A program made the translations under genes and the position numbers. Source: Lycium barbarum (taxonomy: Eukaryota > Streptophyta > Magnoliopsida > Solanales > Solanaceae). From it: a DNA stretch of 64,000 nucleotides. Shown here piece by piece: positions 48,927-62,204 of this stretch. Under the pieces are notes generated by a model. The model had not been told where the DNA came from, made no database searches, and was given only the letters and a program-made list of their open reading frames with translations. Within the stretch, counting starts at the first letter, position 1; each line of letters begins with the position of its first letter. Location: the NCBI RefSeq assembly GCF_019175385.1, contig NC_083337.1, forward strand, positions 43,500,938 to 43,564,937. The letters are read 5' to 3'.

Positions 48927-51900
48927 TCCTTCCCCCCTTAAAAACATTCATCCTCGAATGTTGTAGCTTGCAAGCTTACGACACTTTCATTAGTTTCTTG
49001 AAATGGTTGTCTTCGTTTAGTTTTTGATCCCCATGCTCTTGTACTATGGGCTCATTAGTCGTTTTTCATATCCTGGGACCTGTTGTCATTAAGATAGTCC
49101 TAATTCATGATTGCTACGGCTCCCTGCCTATCTATGAGCACTCTTAATTGTTGTACTCTTTTGCCTTGCTCCTTATTTCTCTATTAGTAGACAAATTCTC
49201 TTGTTCAGACATGGCACCCTTCCTTGCTTTCTTCTTTGGTGCTATTTTATATTATCCCTTTTTGTACTCGTTGACTTCATATACATACCATATCATCTCC
49301 TTTTTAATTCCTTGGTTGGACAATTTAATTCCTTACAATATCATCCAATTCATACCTGAACTTTTCCTACAATTTCCTCTCCTCAGTTTTAGCATAATTG
49401 CAATATAAACTCATAAACATAGAACTAAGATAAAATCCTACTTAATCATAACTTCCTTTTGATACGAGTAAGATTTCTTCTTAAGTCCTTGATTCTCTTG
49501 TACCGGTGATCATTTGAGACTTAACTTAGCCGATGTTTTTCTTTGACTCCCTATCGTTGTCCTTACACCATTTTTACCGGTCATTGCATCATGACGATTG
49601 TCTATATGGTTTTATAACATATACTCTCACATTTGATATGACCGGCGACTTGTGACTCCACGACTTGCGAGGTACTTTCTAATCTCAGGTAGCACCGCTG
49701 TCTTGCTATCCATAGGCACACTATCTCCCTTTCCTTTGGAGATCACTGAACTCCCTATAATTATTCCTCTTGTTAAAACTTTCATCTCTTCTAGTGCTAA
49801 TATTTCCTTTTCTTGAGCTTTGGAATATTGTACCTCATCTTAAAACTGAATTTGTTCCCCCCCCTTTTTAAAGGATGTTTTCATATACCGTAACCCTTGA
49901 GTGTTAACCGTCTTTGATAGTCATCTGGCCGACCTTAGTGATCCTGCATCTCCTCTATCCCATGTAATGCCAGAGTTCTTTTCATCGCATGGTTTAACTT
50001 GTTTTCCTTTTTACTAGTAAAACGCCTGTTTCCATTAGTCATACTTTACTCTTAGGTTAGGAAACCTTGAAGTGTTCCGTTACGAGTTAGAATCCCTTTT
50101 GACGCTGAAAAGCTTTTCTTGAGGTACTTTCTTCCCTTAAATAGGCGTACCAATCATGGGTTCACATCCATTCTCCTAGTTAAATCTCAGGAGTTTAAAA
50201 TTTCCTCATCGCTCTCATAAGATCTGTTTATTTCTTCTCAAGGATGCACCTTTGTCCATTATTTACAACCTTCTTAGCTCTAGTTATGAAAATGTATAGC
50301 TTGGTCCAGGGTTCTTACATTCATCCCTTGTCACGTACAATATTACTCTATCTCCCATTGGTTTATTCAAATTTGATCCTATCGTCTGTTTTCCTGCTTT
50401 CATATTAACCTTTTCATCAAATATATATTACCTGATCTCCAATGGATATATGTTTTCCTTTTCCGAGTTTCTTTCCCCTTCATGGTAACATAACCTTCTT
50501 TCTCCCAATGCTCATGCTTACATATTTGGTGGCGTTACCGCTTTTTGACTTTGATTCCCGAGAAAACCCAATCTTGACTCTTTCTGTAGCGCTTGCTACC
50601 TCAATTTTGACATACAACATAATCAATACTTTTAACATGTCGTAACATCATTCATAAGGGTATACACAATACTCGATGTAGCCACTCGTGACTTATCTTT
50701 TTATCGCTTTTCAACACCTTTTCTTACGAGATATCCCTTTGCCATTTGATTTTGTCCTGAATCTGGGGCTTTAATACATCTCCCCTCTCTTTTTGCCCAG
50801 CTAGCCAGAGAATTCTAGTTGTAATGCTTATATGCTCCTAATTTCCCTCGGGCTGTTCTGGGTTCTCCTATTCCTTTTTTATTTTCGTAAGTCTAAATCT
50901 GTAGATCTTCCTAGCATACCTTCCTATGTCCTAATTGTAAACCTTGGCGGTATAACTTTAATTAAAAATCTTTACTCGTACTTGTACCCTACCTCTTTGT
51001 CTAAAATAATCAACCTCACATCCTTTACTTTCCTGTAGCAATCGAATCGATCCTTGCGATATTTTACGTTCACTTGTACACCTACTCTCTTCTTTCCTTA
51101 CACATAAGCTGACATCGCACCTAATTTCTCTATCATCAAATAACCTTCACCACACCCGTCTAAAAAATTTTGAGGTGAATCCTTCTTATAAGGATTAGCA
51201 AGAAATGCACCACATATTCCTAAGGTTAATGCAATTTCTACGTCCTTCGTCGGCCACACAACATCACATTTTTGAAGTTATATAAGCAATCTAGAAGAAA
51301 ATCGTAATTACATTCCAACTTACCTATCCATTTCTTATTCTTGAGTTACAGGTCATCATTAATACCCGAAGTAACTTAGCCATATGTTTCTCAGAATAGT
51401 ACCAACTGTCAAATACTTAGAAACCCCCTTTGAAGTCGAATGATTGGTGACTTCTGAATCCCAATACAAACTCACATCATATAGGAAAGTCCGATAAAAT
51501 GAGTTTGTGTGCTTGTCATCAACCCGTCCTGATCTTATGTATATGTATAAACTTCTATTGTAAAACTTTCCCCTACTCATTGACTTCCTTTCCCATATCA
51601 ATATCTTGTCTATAACTCCTACTCACCAATCTATAAATCATAAAACTACATTTGAATTCTTAGTGTCAACCTTCCCTATATCTTCAATGAATCTCAATTC
51701 TCCGAAATCTCAAATGATTCCAACTCCTTTAATTACTAATAATTTTTCCCCTCCAGGGTTCTTCCCTTAAATTAAAATAGAATTATTCTACAACTTCTCT
51801 TGGAAAGCGTCTCATAAGGGTTCATTCAATCACGACTTACCAAACGTCCGATTGTCACATTTTTCCTTCATCCTTTCTCTATTGCATAGATATTCAAATA

Positions 51901-52347
51901 ATTCAATTGGTGAAAATTTCGGTAGTGTTTCTTCTATACTTCTTACTACCTCATTCCTGCACACAGCCCAGAAAACACATCCAATGCCTCACAGGGCGAT
52001 CACAATACCCGTAACATTTACCTCAGGTTCTCATATCAAAGTCTATCAATATCAATAAGACAGGAAACATACCTTCCGGAGTAACAACTTCAATTCTCAT
52101 CAATTACCTCATAGCGGAATAATCAACTTCTTATCTGTAATAAAAATATTTAGGGTTAGAATCAAAGAAATCACATCCTATAATTTATCTCTACGGCACG
52201 ATCTAAGATGAGAAAGAAAGGTCAATCATTCCTAAATGCCCTGTAGCTTCTTGTTTATAAGTGTGATGCGCTCCACACCCATAAACAAGACTCTACTGGA
52301 CACGACTCGTAGACACACCCTAGGACGAACAGTTCTGCTACCACTTT
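48927..52347 (-). mobile_element. Family A internal domain, second copy
   Basis: About 3.42 kb, collinear with 7337-10796 and again without coding domains. PPT at 48927-48939, hairpin remnant AACATTCG-AGGA-TGAATGTT at 48943-48962. The PBS at 52331-52343 is degraded (TGGTAGCAGAAC). Confidence 0.75.
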
Positions 52348-55219
52348 TGTCATGACCCAACCAGAGGGCCATGACGGGAACTCGGAGCTAACACACCGAG
52401 CACCTCTAAACGTACATCTCATAAACATTTCTGGGTGGACCATAAAGGTAGTTCCTGGATATCATAATCTGTAAGGACATATATCACAATATAACGGCAC
52501 ATATCTATATAATCTTCAGCAAGTATGTCAATCATCACTAGCCGACAAGGCTACTAAAATGTCATACAATGATATGAACCAGTAGGGTTATGAAGTGTCT
52601 AACTATACACACATATCTACGAGCCTCTACATAGAGTACAAGTGACCACAAGGACCAATACTAATAGACTGCAGCTATGAAGTAAGTGGAGAACTCCTGA
52701 GAATCCACAGATAAATCACCCACGGGTAAAATCCGTGTACCTGTCTACCTGCGGGCATGAACGCAGTGTCTATAAGAAAGGACGCCAGCACGAACAATGT
52801 ACTAAGTATGTAAGGCATAAATAATAATATAATTGGAAATATAGAACATACCATGAGATAAGGATAACCTGTATGTCTGATTGCCTCTTAGGACGAATAT
52901 CATGCATGCTTAGTCTTTTCACAAAAACCTTTCTTATACTTGTATAACATAATAGTGCTGCGGAATGTGCCGCCCGATCCATAAATGTTAGTGTCGTGGA
53001 ACGTACAACCCGATCTATATATGTTAGTGTCGAGGAACGTATGGCTCGATCCATAAATATAGTGTTGCGGAACGTGCAGCCCGATCCATATATGTTAGTG
53101 CCGAGGAACGTACGACCTGATCCTTAAATATAGTATGTTAGTGCCGAGGAACGTACGGCCCGATCCATAAATATAGTGTGTTAGTGCCGAGGAACGTACT
53201 GCCTGATCCATAATATAATATATACATATACATAATGTAAATAGCATGCATGAATGCTCATATGAAGGCTATAACTTTATCGGAGTGACGTAAGGTCGGT
53301 AACCTCCTATTTATATTATGGAGCAATCATTATCACTATATTTCATCTTGAAGGAACAAGTAACATAAGATGATATCAACAACAATGAGTAGAATCAAGG
53401 AAATCATGACATAAACTCAATGATTGTTATAGCCCGTATTTTGTACGTTCGGACAATCCAAGATAATTACGAGAAGTTAAGGGCAAGACCATTTTCCAAA
53501 ATTATTTTAATGCACAAGTTTTTTATGAATATTATTTATGAATATTATTAGTATGGAAATATTGAGAAAGGCTAAGGGTAAAAAGGGAAATTCGCAAAGT
53601 GGCTCAAGGTAATATTATGGAAGGCTAAGGGCAAAATGGGAATTTCACAAAGTATTCAAGAAATTTCTTAAATAGACCATGGTGGCCGTCCAACTTAATG
53701 TGGGCCTTGGCCCACCTAGATGAATTATGTGTATATATATAAGATATATTGGTCATATTTCTCCATAAAAAGTCTAGAAGCTTGGAGAGAAAGAATAGGG
53801 CCATGTGTCCATAATTCTTACTTGAGGGGCTTAAAAATAAATATATATAACTGGTGGGAAAAGAAAGATAAATAGGACATAACTATCTTCATCTTTTAGA
53901 AATATGAAGAAGTTTGGAGAAGGAGAAAAAATATATACAAGGCCATTCGGCCATGGTGTAGCCGAAGAAGGCCATGGAAAATTGATCAAAAAAAAATAAT
54001 TTCTTCTAGCTTTTCTACCAATTGGAAGGTCCTCTACAACATGGAGTAGTTGTTGGAGCAATCAAAGCATTCATTTGTGCAAATTACAATCATAGCTGAT
54101 TAAGAACATGAGTGGGAAAAGGTATGTGTTTAATCTTCTTTTAGATATGTTATGGATGATTTAAGTATGTTGAAGTTTGTAGAAAAGGATGAAATTCATA
54201 AAATATGTGTGTATAGGTGTTGGCCGAATGGAAGTGGTGTGGTATAGAAGTGATGAATTAATTTTATTTAGTAGTTTGATTGTTGTGTTGTGGATTCCAT
54301 GATGTGAAATGAAGGTTTGGTGGCTTGAAATGAATTTGAAATTTGGTTGTGCATTATTGAAGAAGTTAGTGCGACATTAGTATGATTTCTTATATTCGTA
54401 AGAATAAATTTGTTAATGTATGGGTTATTGATATACTTCATGAATTTGGAAATGAGACATGTGTTTGGAAGAATGTAAGTCGGGTCGTTGTAATTGAATT
54501 TGAAAGAAGGAAGTGTGTTGTTATGATTTTTGTTGCATTTGGAAGGTTGCGGGTGAAATGACATATTGGCTAGATTGTTTTAAATATTGTATGACTTGTT
54601 TGAAGTATTCTTGAATTGTGTTTGTAAGGTCTTGGGCAAGTATTTGAATGTGTAAGCATTGATGTTGACTTGACTATATGTGATGGAATTGGATATAAAT
54701 GTAATGCCGTTGAAATGTGTGACTAGAGTTGTTAATGTTAGAATATGTTTTGGGATTGATTGTTGAAGTAGTAAGTATGATTGTTGGTAATGTTGTTAAT
54801 AATTTGGCCAAGTTAAATTCTCGGATTGCTGATTGTTGCTTTGGCCGAGCTAGATTCTCGGGGATGGTGTATTTACAGGGGAAATGCTGCCGAAATTTCG
54901 GTAGAATATAAATGAATTCATTTGAAAGAATAAGACGAGTATATGTCGATGAATCTAATGACTATGTCAACATTCTTGAATGTAGACTAGCAAGTTTGGA
55001 TAAATAAGCATAACTAATAAGGCGTGGCACAGGTATGTAAGGCTTACCTTTCTTTCTTTTGGCATGATCTTTGTGTAACGAGCAAAAGAACGTATATGTA
55101 TGATTTCAAAGAAATTCCTGCTCTTAGAGCCACTAGGATGGCTAACGTTCTTGATTTCCATAACCTACTTCATACGATTTTGATACGTATTTATGATGTC
55201 CCAAGGTCTATGTGATATG

Positions 55220-58200
55220 TGTCACGACCCAACCCCGTGGGCCGTGACTAGTGCCCGAATTGGGCACCCGAACACAATCACAAATCCGAGCGGCAAACAG
55301 ATGACTTATACCGATACAAATATCAAACGCTGCCTCAGATTATATCAAACACATCCAGGTATATAACAGAAGCTGACAAGGCGGTGTTTCAAATTTATAA
55401 GATTTTCAAAGAAAATTTCGGCAGAGTTTCCTTTGTTTTTCGGACTATCCAAAACAACCCTGTACACAGCAAATACCAACAAAGGCCACACAGGGCCAGC
55501 AGAACAACATATACATGTGCGAGCCGACAAGGCTGCCATAACGAAAGAGATCATATGGACACAACTGTACAGTAGTAGGCACACACACCCACAAATAAGT
55601 CTACAGACCTCTAAACAGACCAAACGAATGATATGGCGGAACAGGGCCCCGCCGTACCCGGAACAAATATATATACATACATAACGAACAAAAGTATATA
55701 CCAAAAGTGTATGCTCTGAAATGAGAAGAGCACTCCAAACAGCTGAAGGGGATATCCTAAACTGGGGGATCACCGAACGGTGCGTCTGTACCTGCGGGCA
55801 TGAAACGCAGCCTCCGAAGAAAGGGGGTCAGTACGAAATATGTACTGAGTATGCAAAGCAGAATGTACAGAAAGCAAATCTGAGACACAACGAAATCGGA
55901 GTATCAAACATAAGTGAAAATCCAATCTTATCAAATTATTTAGTTCAAATATGTGAGTCATGCATAGGGTATAGAAGAATATGGTCGCCCGCCTGTCGAT
56001 GGCGCCATAAACACAACATAACACCAGAAAGATTTCAAATCTCCGTATCCCCGTCACATATCACATCACAACATAACGCCATATACAACACATCACCAAA
56101 CATAAGTGGAACCCGACCGTCATTAGCGAGTAGCTCGGAGAACCATAACACAGCATAACTCCGGAATATATCAAAATGCGCACGATAACAGAACCGGCCC
56201 GGGACTCGGCGAAACGAATAACAGAGTGCACGAATAGAGTCGTGAGTAGTCATATGCATAAAATCATTATCATAACTCAAACATAAGTAAAATGATCATA
56301 TTTGGAAATCGAAATAATAGTCTTAACAAATTCTTTCAAAAGTTTCCGAATTTCATAAAGGAAAGTCGCGGGGCCCACGGATGGTTATTTACCCGAGTCG
56401 GGCCCGCCTATAGAAAACATACATATCACATGCCATATAGGCTCCTACAAAAGTATTGAGGTAATCCGAGCATTTATGTGCAAGAAATGGCATTCCAAAA
56501 TTACGAAAAATCCTTAAAGTGAAACCTTTCTATACAAAGTTCAAAAAGCGATTATTTCAAAGACGTGAAGGTTCATACTTTTATCAAATCATGCATAAGA
56601 GTGCCAAAGAATACATATGGATCATATCATGCTCGGATTTCGAATCATAGGAATTTCCTTAAGGCTTTAATCTAGCCTATGTAAAACTAAGACATGCCAA
56701 AAAGAAAGGAGGTTGCTTTACATACCTCGAACGCACTTCCAAGCTAGCCAATCTAAAGCTACTCCAAATTTACCCCTCGGGCTCCCCAAGGTCTACAAAA
56801 TGTGCCAATGAATATCCAATATTAACCATAGGCATATTAAGAAATTTTTCATTCCAACTAACTCTAAATTCTACAAAAAAAATCGGCAGCACTTCCCCTT
56901 TAAATAGGTCATCCCGAGAATTTATCTCGCTTAAAAATCAACAACAACAACCACAATAACCAATCTAGCAACATCAATAATAAATTCGGAAGGCAAAATA
57001 ACATTAATAGCTCTCTTTTTCATCATTCGACAACTTTCCAAATATTCAAATCAACGGCTCACATTCAAGCCACTACATCGCTCACACATTTAATTATCAA
57101 CCTGAGTCTTTACCACAATATTCTAGGACATTCTAAACAGTTCACAATTTTTTTCTCCCAATTGGCCGAAAACAGCCCTTTGGCCGAGAGCAGCTCTCTT
57201 TTTAATTTTCCTCATTTTCAAGTCATGTCTCGTCTCAACAATCCACAATATAACGATGTTATCCTCATATAATATACCAATTACATTAACGCACGATAAG
57301 CCTCAAAACAGCCCGCACAATCTCCCATCAATCATAAGTCATTAAATGTTCATTTCAAGACTAGAATTCATGACGATGACAACTAACATACTAAGCGGTA
57401 GTAATGCGATCTTCGACACCTTATAAAACTCACATTCGTCCCCAACACACATATATACATATGTTAAAGATTCCTATATATACGAATTTCGTTCAATGCA
57501 CAAAGTTCTCCATTCTACAACAATTTAACATGATACAAGAATAAATTCATCAATCCAATACCACCCAACACACCCCCACTTACACGGCCAACATGCCAAA
57601 CAAACAACCCAACTTCAACATTCTATATTTCATGATTTCTATCCATTTTAGCACACTACAATAGGCATACGAGGTTCACAATACATAAACAAGATGAAAT
57701 CTTACCTTTGTTCTTCACTTCCTTCAATAGTTAGGGTTTGCAATTGGGCACAACTAGTGGTTGGATGGCCCAAACAACTCTTCCACGCTACTTAGGGACT
57801 TAAATATAGTGAGTTAACACCAAGGAATCAATTTTTGGAAAGCAAAAAAAATGATCTTGTTTTTCTCTCCTCTTAGCCGTGAGGTTGGAGTTGTTGTTCT
57901 CCTCCTTCTTAATTTTTTATTCTAAGTGTAGAAATGAAGAGAAATGACTTAGAGGTCATATTTTTAAGTTCCCACTAAAATATCTCCATGTCCCTATGGT
58001 CCACACATGTGTTGGACCAATTAAATTTGGCCACACAATGTGGGGACCCTTTTAAATTCACACGGCCACATGGCCCTTTTTGCACAAGATTTTTAATCTC
58101 AATTTTATGAATTGTGGTCCCAATTTTCCCTAAGTGTTCAATGCCATAAATTTCATATATAATTTGTGTCTCAAAATAAAATCAAATGGTCAAAAGTCCC

Positions 58201-58285
58201 GACTTCAAATCCCGGAATAATCTTGGCCTTAAATTATCATAGTTAATCCGGGTTGTTCCAATGTATAAAAATACGGGACGTAACA
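55220..58285 (-). mobile_element. Nested solo LTR, Y-related, inverted
   Basis: 3066 bp with plus-strand ends TGTCACGACCC and GACGTAACA, flanked by perfect ATATG duplications (55215-55219, 58286-58290). On the minus strand it starts TGTTACGTCCCGTATTTTTA, like the Y LTR start. The palindrome core is at 55829-55847. No internal domain is present. Confidence 0.92.
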
Positions 58286-58674
58286 ATATGTTTCCGAATG
58301 ATATTCGAAAGGTAATCGATATGACTAAAGTCTTGATTTTTCAAATGCTAACACATTCGACTATTCCATTGAGTCTTTGATATACTTTGATATGTACATA
58401 TGATTCCAAAAGTTATATTTGATTTGATCTATACGATATCCGAAAGATATTTGATATGATTATTGCTTCGATCTTCCAAAAATGGCTTCTGAAATGCTCG
58501 TAGAAGGTTTTGTACTTCAAACGTCCATAACTTTCTCATACTAAGTTGGATTGACCCGAAACTTGTTTCCGAGCCTTCAGGAGTCGGTAAGTATACTTGT
58601 CTATCGAGTCTTGATTTATGTGCATATGGTTTCACATTATTCTGTTCGTGAAAACCTCAGTTAGGATTTCAATG

Positions 58675-59080
58675 AGCCCGGGCCAGGACATGTTCTCGTA
58701 TGTATTCCACTGCATTATTCACCGAGTCCCACTCACTTGCGGGCTGGGACACGTTATATGTATATGATGTTATGATGATATGGGGATGGTGGCCAGGATG
58801 GCATATGATGATTTTATTCACCGATACCCGCAAAAGAGGGCCGGGACACGTTATATGTATCTACCGAGTCCCTCAATAGAGGGCCGGGACATGTTATATG
58901 TATACATGATATATGATGTTGACATTCATGATTCTACCCACCGAGTCCCTCACTTGAGGGTCGGGACACGTTACGCATATATGACATATGATATGGACAT
59001 GTATGATTTTATCCACCGAGTCCCTCAATAGGGGGCCGGGACACGTTATTTGTACATATGATATATGACATGGATGTGCA
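58675..59080 (+). repeat. Tandem array inside the solo LTR
   Basis: Five units, each with CACCGAGTCCCTC, a short spacer, GAGGGCCGGGACACGTTAT and an AT-rich tail of variable length. Several units can fold (CCCTC/GAGGG). Related single units occur in the Y LTR near 23640. Confidence 0.8.
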
Positions 59081-61208
59081 TGATTTTTTTTATTTAAAAA
59101 GGCAAGTACCTTGATGTTCTAAAAGGCCATACTTGATTTTGGTAATTCTCTGTTTGAGTCATGATTCTGTTTCCTATATTTCATGCTTTACATGCTCAGT
59201 ACATTTTCCGTACTGACCCTCTTTCTTCGGGGGCTGCATTTCATGCCACGCAGGTACACCCAGATGAGTACAGGACATTGCTAGAAGATGCTTCAGCTGG
59301 ATTGGCAACTCCATTTGCTCCTAGAGTATTGCCGAGTCAGAGTATATGTACTGTGATGTTTGTTCGGAGTTAGAGACTTTGCAGACAGAGTCGTGGGTGT
59401 AGGATGTCAGTTTTGTAAGCGGCTCCATCAGCCGATATGCCATTCTGTGTTATGATATAAATTCTACATGATTATGGATTTTAGTTTGATTTGAGAATAA
59501 CGGAAAGAACATTCTGAAAGTAGTACTATGTGTTTCACTCTATTTGACTTAAAAGTCTGAAAAGAGTATGTATGTGTATTAAGGGTCAGAGGGTTCGCTC
59601 GGCCCTAATTAAGGGTCGTGTGCCCATCACACCCTAGGGAGATTAGGGTGTGACAATGATCTCATAATAGCATTAAAATCATGAGCTTTGGAATTTCTAG
59701 AATTAAAATCGTCATCATCATGTTTATCATAGAAAACATCTCATCTTTAGTACTATAAGAAGTTTTTAAGAATCAGGAACTTCTAACTTTTGGAAGTAAG
59801 AATATTATGGAAACATCTATGAAATCATAACATAGTAATCATGCCTTTTGAAAGAAGGGGACTAGCCTTAACAGACCTTTTTGGTCTCCTATTACTCAAC
59901 GCTTATCCTTCCAAGCTCGTAAATCTACATTCAAGAAAATTCATATCACTGTTAGGCTTATCGCCATATACATATCTTAAGTCTTCGAATTAATTCCTTT
60001 TAAAATCTTCCGAAATTCGGGGAACATCTCCCCTCTATTCTTTACCTCCTACAAATACCAAAACAACTCCCAAACAATACCAACAACATCAACAACAATA
60101 TCAATACTAATATATTCTATAAAACATCCAACACAATGTTTTTTCAATTTCCAAACCAACCATAACAACATCCATAATACCATAATAAAAAATTATATTC
60201 AATTTAATCTCAAATTCACTTTCAAACTCACCTGATGGCCATCAACTCAATTCAACTCTTTATGACTTTTCTCCTATGATTCTTTCCTTTCTAAAAATTG
60301 CTAAACCTTTGCATCATCTCAATCGTGTAAATTATAGTAGGAAAAACATACCTTATAGTGGAAGAACTTCAATTTATTCGCTCCTTTCCAAGACTAAGTT
60401 CATCACCACCGTGAAGAGAAACAAGAACAATCGTCTTCTATGAATTTTCTTTGGTATTTTGATGTTGATATTCTCTGTTGATGATATGGGAAGGTTGTGG
60501 AAGATTATGGAAGGTTATGGAGTATTATTGAAGTTTATGGAAATTTATGGAGAGTTATGGAAGGTTATAGAACCCTCAAGAGTTCTCAAGAATTCTTTAG
60601 ACACATGAAGGATGAGAAGATGGTGAAAATGATGAAAATTAATGGGTTAGAGGGGTATTTATAGGTGTCGGGTTACTGTAGCACCGGGTTACTGTAGCAC
60701 CCGGCTACTATAGCCGCGTTTTTCTGCTCCATCCGCCAAACTTGTAACGTCCATAACACCCTCCTCCAATGCCGCATTGACGAACGGTTTGTTGCATTGG
60801 AAACTAGACTCGAAGAACTTCATTTTAGGCTTTTTATATGCCATAAAACTTCTTATATACCCGGAGATATACCCCTCCAAATATGTCCGAAAATTCTGTC
60901 CAAAATTCTGCCAACTTTTTTTTCAAATTTTCGACAAACTTATTTTCTCCGCTTGCTTCGTCCCGGAATCATCCAAAACTCTCCATACATGATATTTATC
61001 ATTAATCATACTTGATAATAGTCGTTTCCTTTTGTTCCAAGGTTGTCCTTCCAGGTTATGACTTACGAGATTGTAATTCATCTTTTACTTCATTGTTATG
61101 TACTTCCCATAGCTTGTACCTTCCAAAACTTTATGGGATGTCTCCAATACCCTATTAATACGGTGAAGTACGTGGAATGCGCATGCTCTAAAAATGCGCG
61201 GTGTAGTA

Positions 61209-62204
61209 TCCTTCCCTCCTTAAAATCATTTTTCCTCGAATGTTGTAGCTTGCGAGCTTACGACGCTTTCATTAGTTTCTTGAAATGGTTGTCTTCCTTT
61301 GGTTTCTAATCCCCATGCTCTTGTACTATGGGCTCATTAGTCTTCTTTCATATCCTCCCAATTCTCTATTGAACTCACTCATTAGTTCCATATCCTCACG
61401 TTCTTATGTATGTACTTAGTGGTCAACTGATATCTAGTTACTGTCCTGGGACCTGTTGCCATTAAGATAGTCTTAACTCATGATTGCTACGGCTCCCTAC
61501 CTGTCTATCAGCACTCTTAATTGTTGTACTCTTTTGCCCTGCTCCTTATTTCTCTACTAGTAGACAAATTCTCTTATTCAGATATGGCACCATTCCTTGC
61601 TTGCTTCTTTGGTGCTATTTTAGATTATCCCTTTTTGTACTCGTAGACCTTATATACATACCATATCATCTCTTTTTTAATTCCTTGATCGGACTCTTTA
61701 ATTCCTTACAATATCATCCTATTCATACATGAACTTTTCCTACAATTTCCTCTCCTCAGTTTTAGCATAATTGCAATATAAACTCATAAACATAGAACTA
61801 AGTTAAAATCCTACTTAACCATAACTTTCTTTTGATACGAGTATGCTTTCTTCTTAAGTCCTTGATTCTCTTGTACCGGTGATCATTTGAGACTTAACTT
61901 AGCCGATGTTCTTCTTTGACTCCCTATCGTTGTCTTTACACCATTTTTATTGGCCATTGCGTCATGACAACTGTCTATATGGTTCTATAACATATACTCT
62001 CACGTTTGATATGACCGGCGACTTGTGACTCCACGACTTGCGAGGTACTTTCTAATCTCAGGTAGCACCGCTGTCTTGCTATCCATAGGCACACTATCTC
62101 CCTTTCCTTTGGAGATCACTAAACTCCCTATAATTATTCCCGTTGTTAAAACTTTCATCTCTTCTAGTGCTAAGATTTCCCTTTCTTGAGTTTCGGAATA
62201 TTGT
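61209..62204 (-). mobile_element. Family A partial internal domain, second array
   Basis: Collinear with the start of the other internal domains. It ends at the insertion point of LTR E, where the undisturbed sequence in 49830-49845 shows GAATATTGTACC. Confidence 0.8.

Larger units (their letters stand above)
53425..59655 (+). mobile_element. Solo LTR inserted in LTR D
   Basis: It begins TGTTATAGCCC and ends GGTGTGACA, flanked by perfect ATGAT duplications (53420-53424, 59656-59660). Without the nested 3.07 kb insertion it is about 3.16 kb, and no PBS, PPT or coding region is seen, so it is a solo LTR. Its start resembles the Y LTR start. The palindrome core is at 59197-59215. A tandem array at about 58675-59080 and a terminal 10-bp inverted repeat (59627-59653) lie in it. 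The frame at 59161-59373 is not credible as a gene. Confidence 0.88.
52348..61208 (-). repeat. Family A LTR, copy D, split by an insertion
   Basis: LTR sequence at 52348-53424 and 59656-61208; the two parts join precisely when 53425-59655 and one copy of ATGAT are removed. The undisturbed sequence is visible in A1 near 5768-5775 (CTCAATGATCTCAT). It has seven tandem units at 52967-53214 and a TATA box at 60654-60665. Confidence 0.9.
46362..62204 (-). mobile_element. Second family A array, with later insertions
   Basis: Same order as 4851-15086: LTR (46362-48926), internal (48927-52347), LTR (52348-61208, interrupted), partial internal (61209-62204). The five bases before the first LTR are CCTAT in both arrays (4846-4850 and 46357-46361), and both are attached to the same Ogre-like sequence. 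The two arrays are therefore copies of one event rather than independent insertions. Confidence 0.75.

Noticed and set aside
54268..56280. Frames in the solo LTRs, for example 55345-55773 on the minus strand.
   Set aside because: They are LTR sequence; similar shadow frames occur in the Y LTRs.
58675..59080. A CRISPR-like reading of the regularly repeated motif.
   Set aside because: Units are degenerate, spacers are AT-rich and of uneven length, and the context is a plant LTR.
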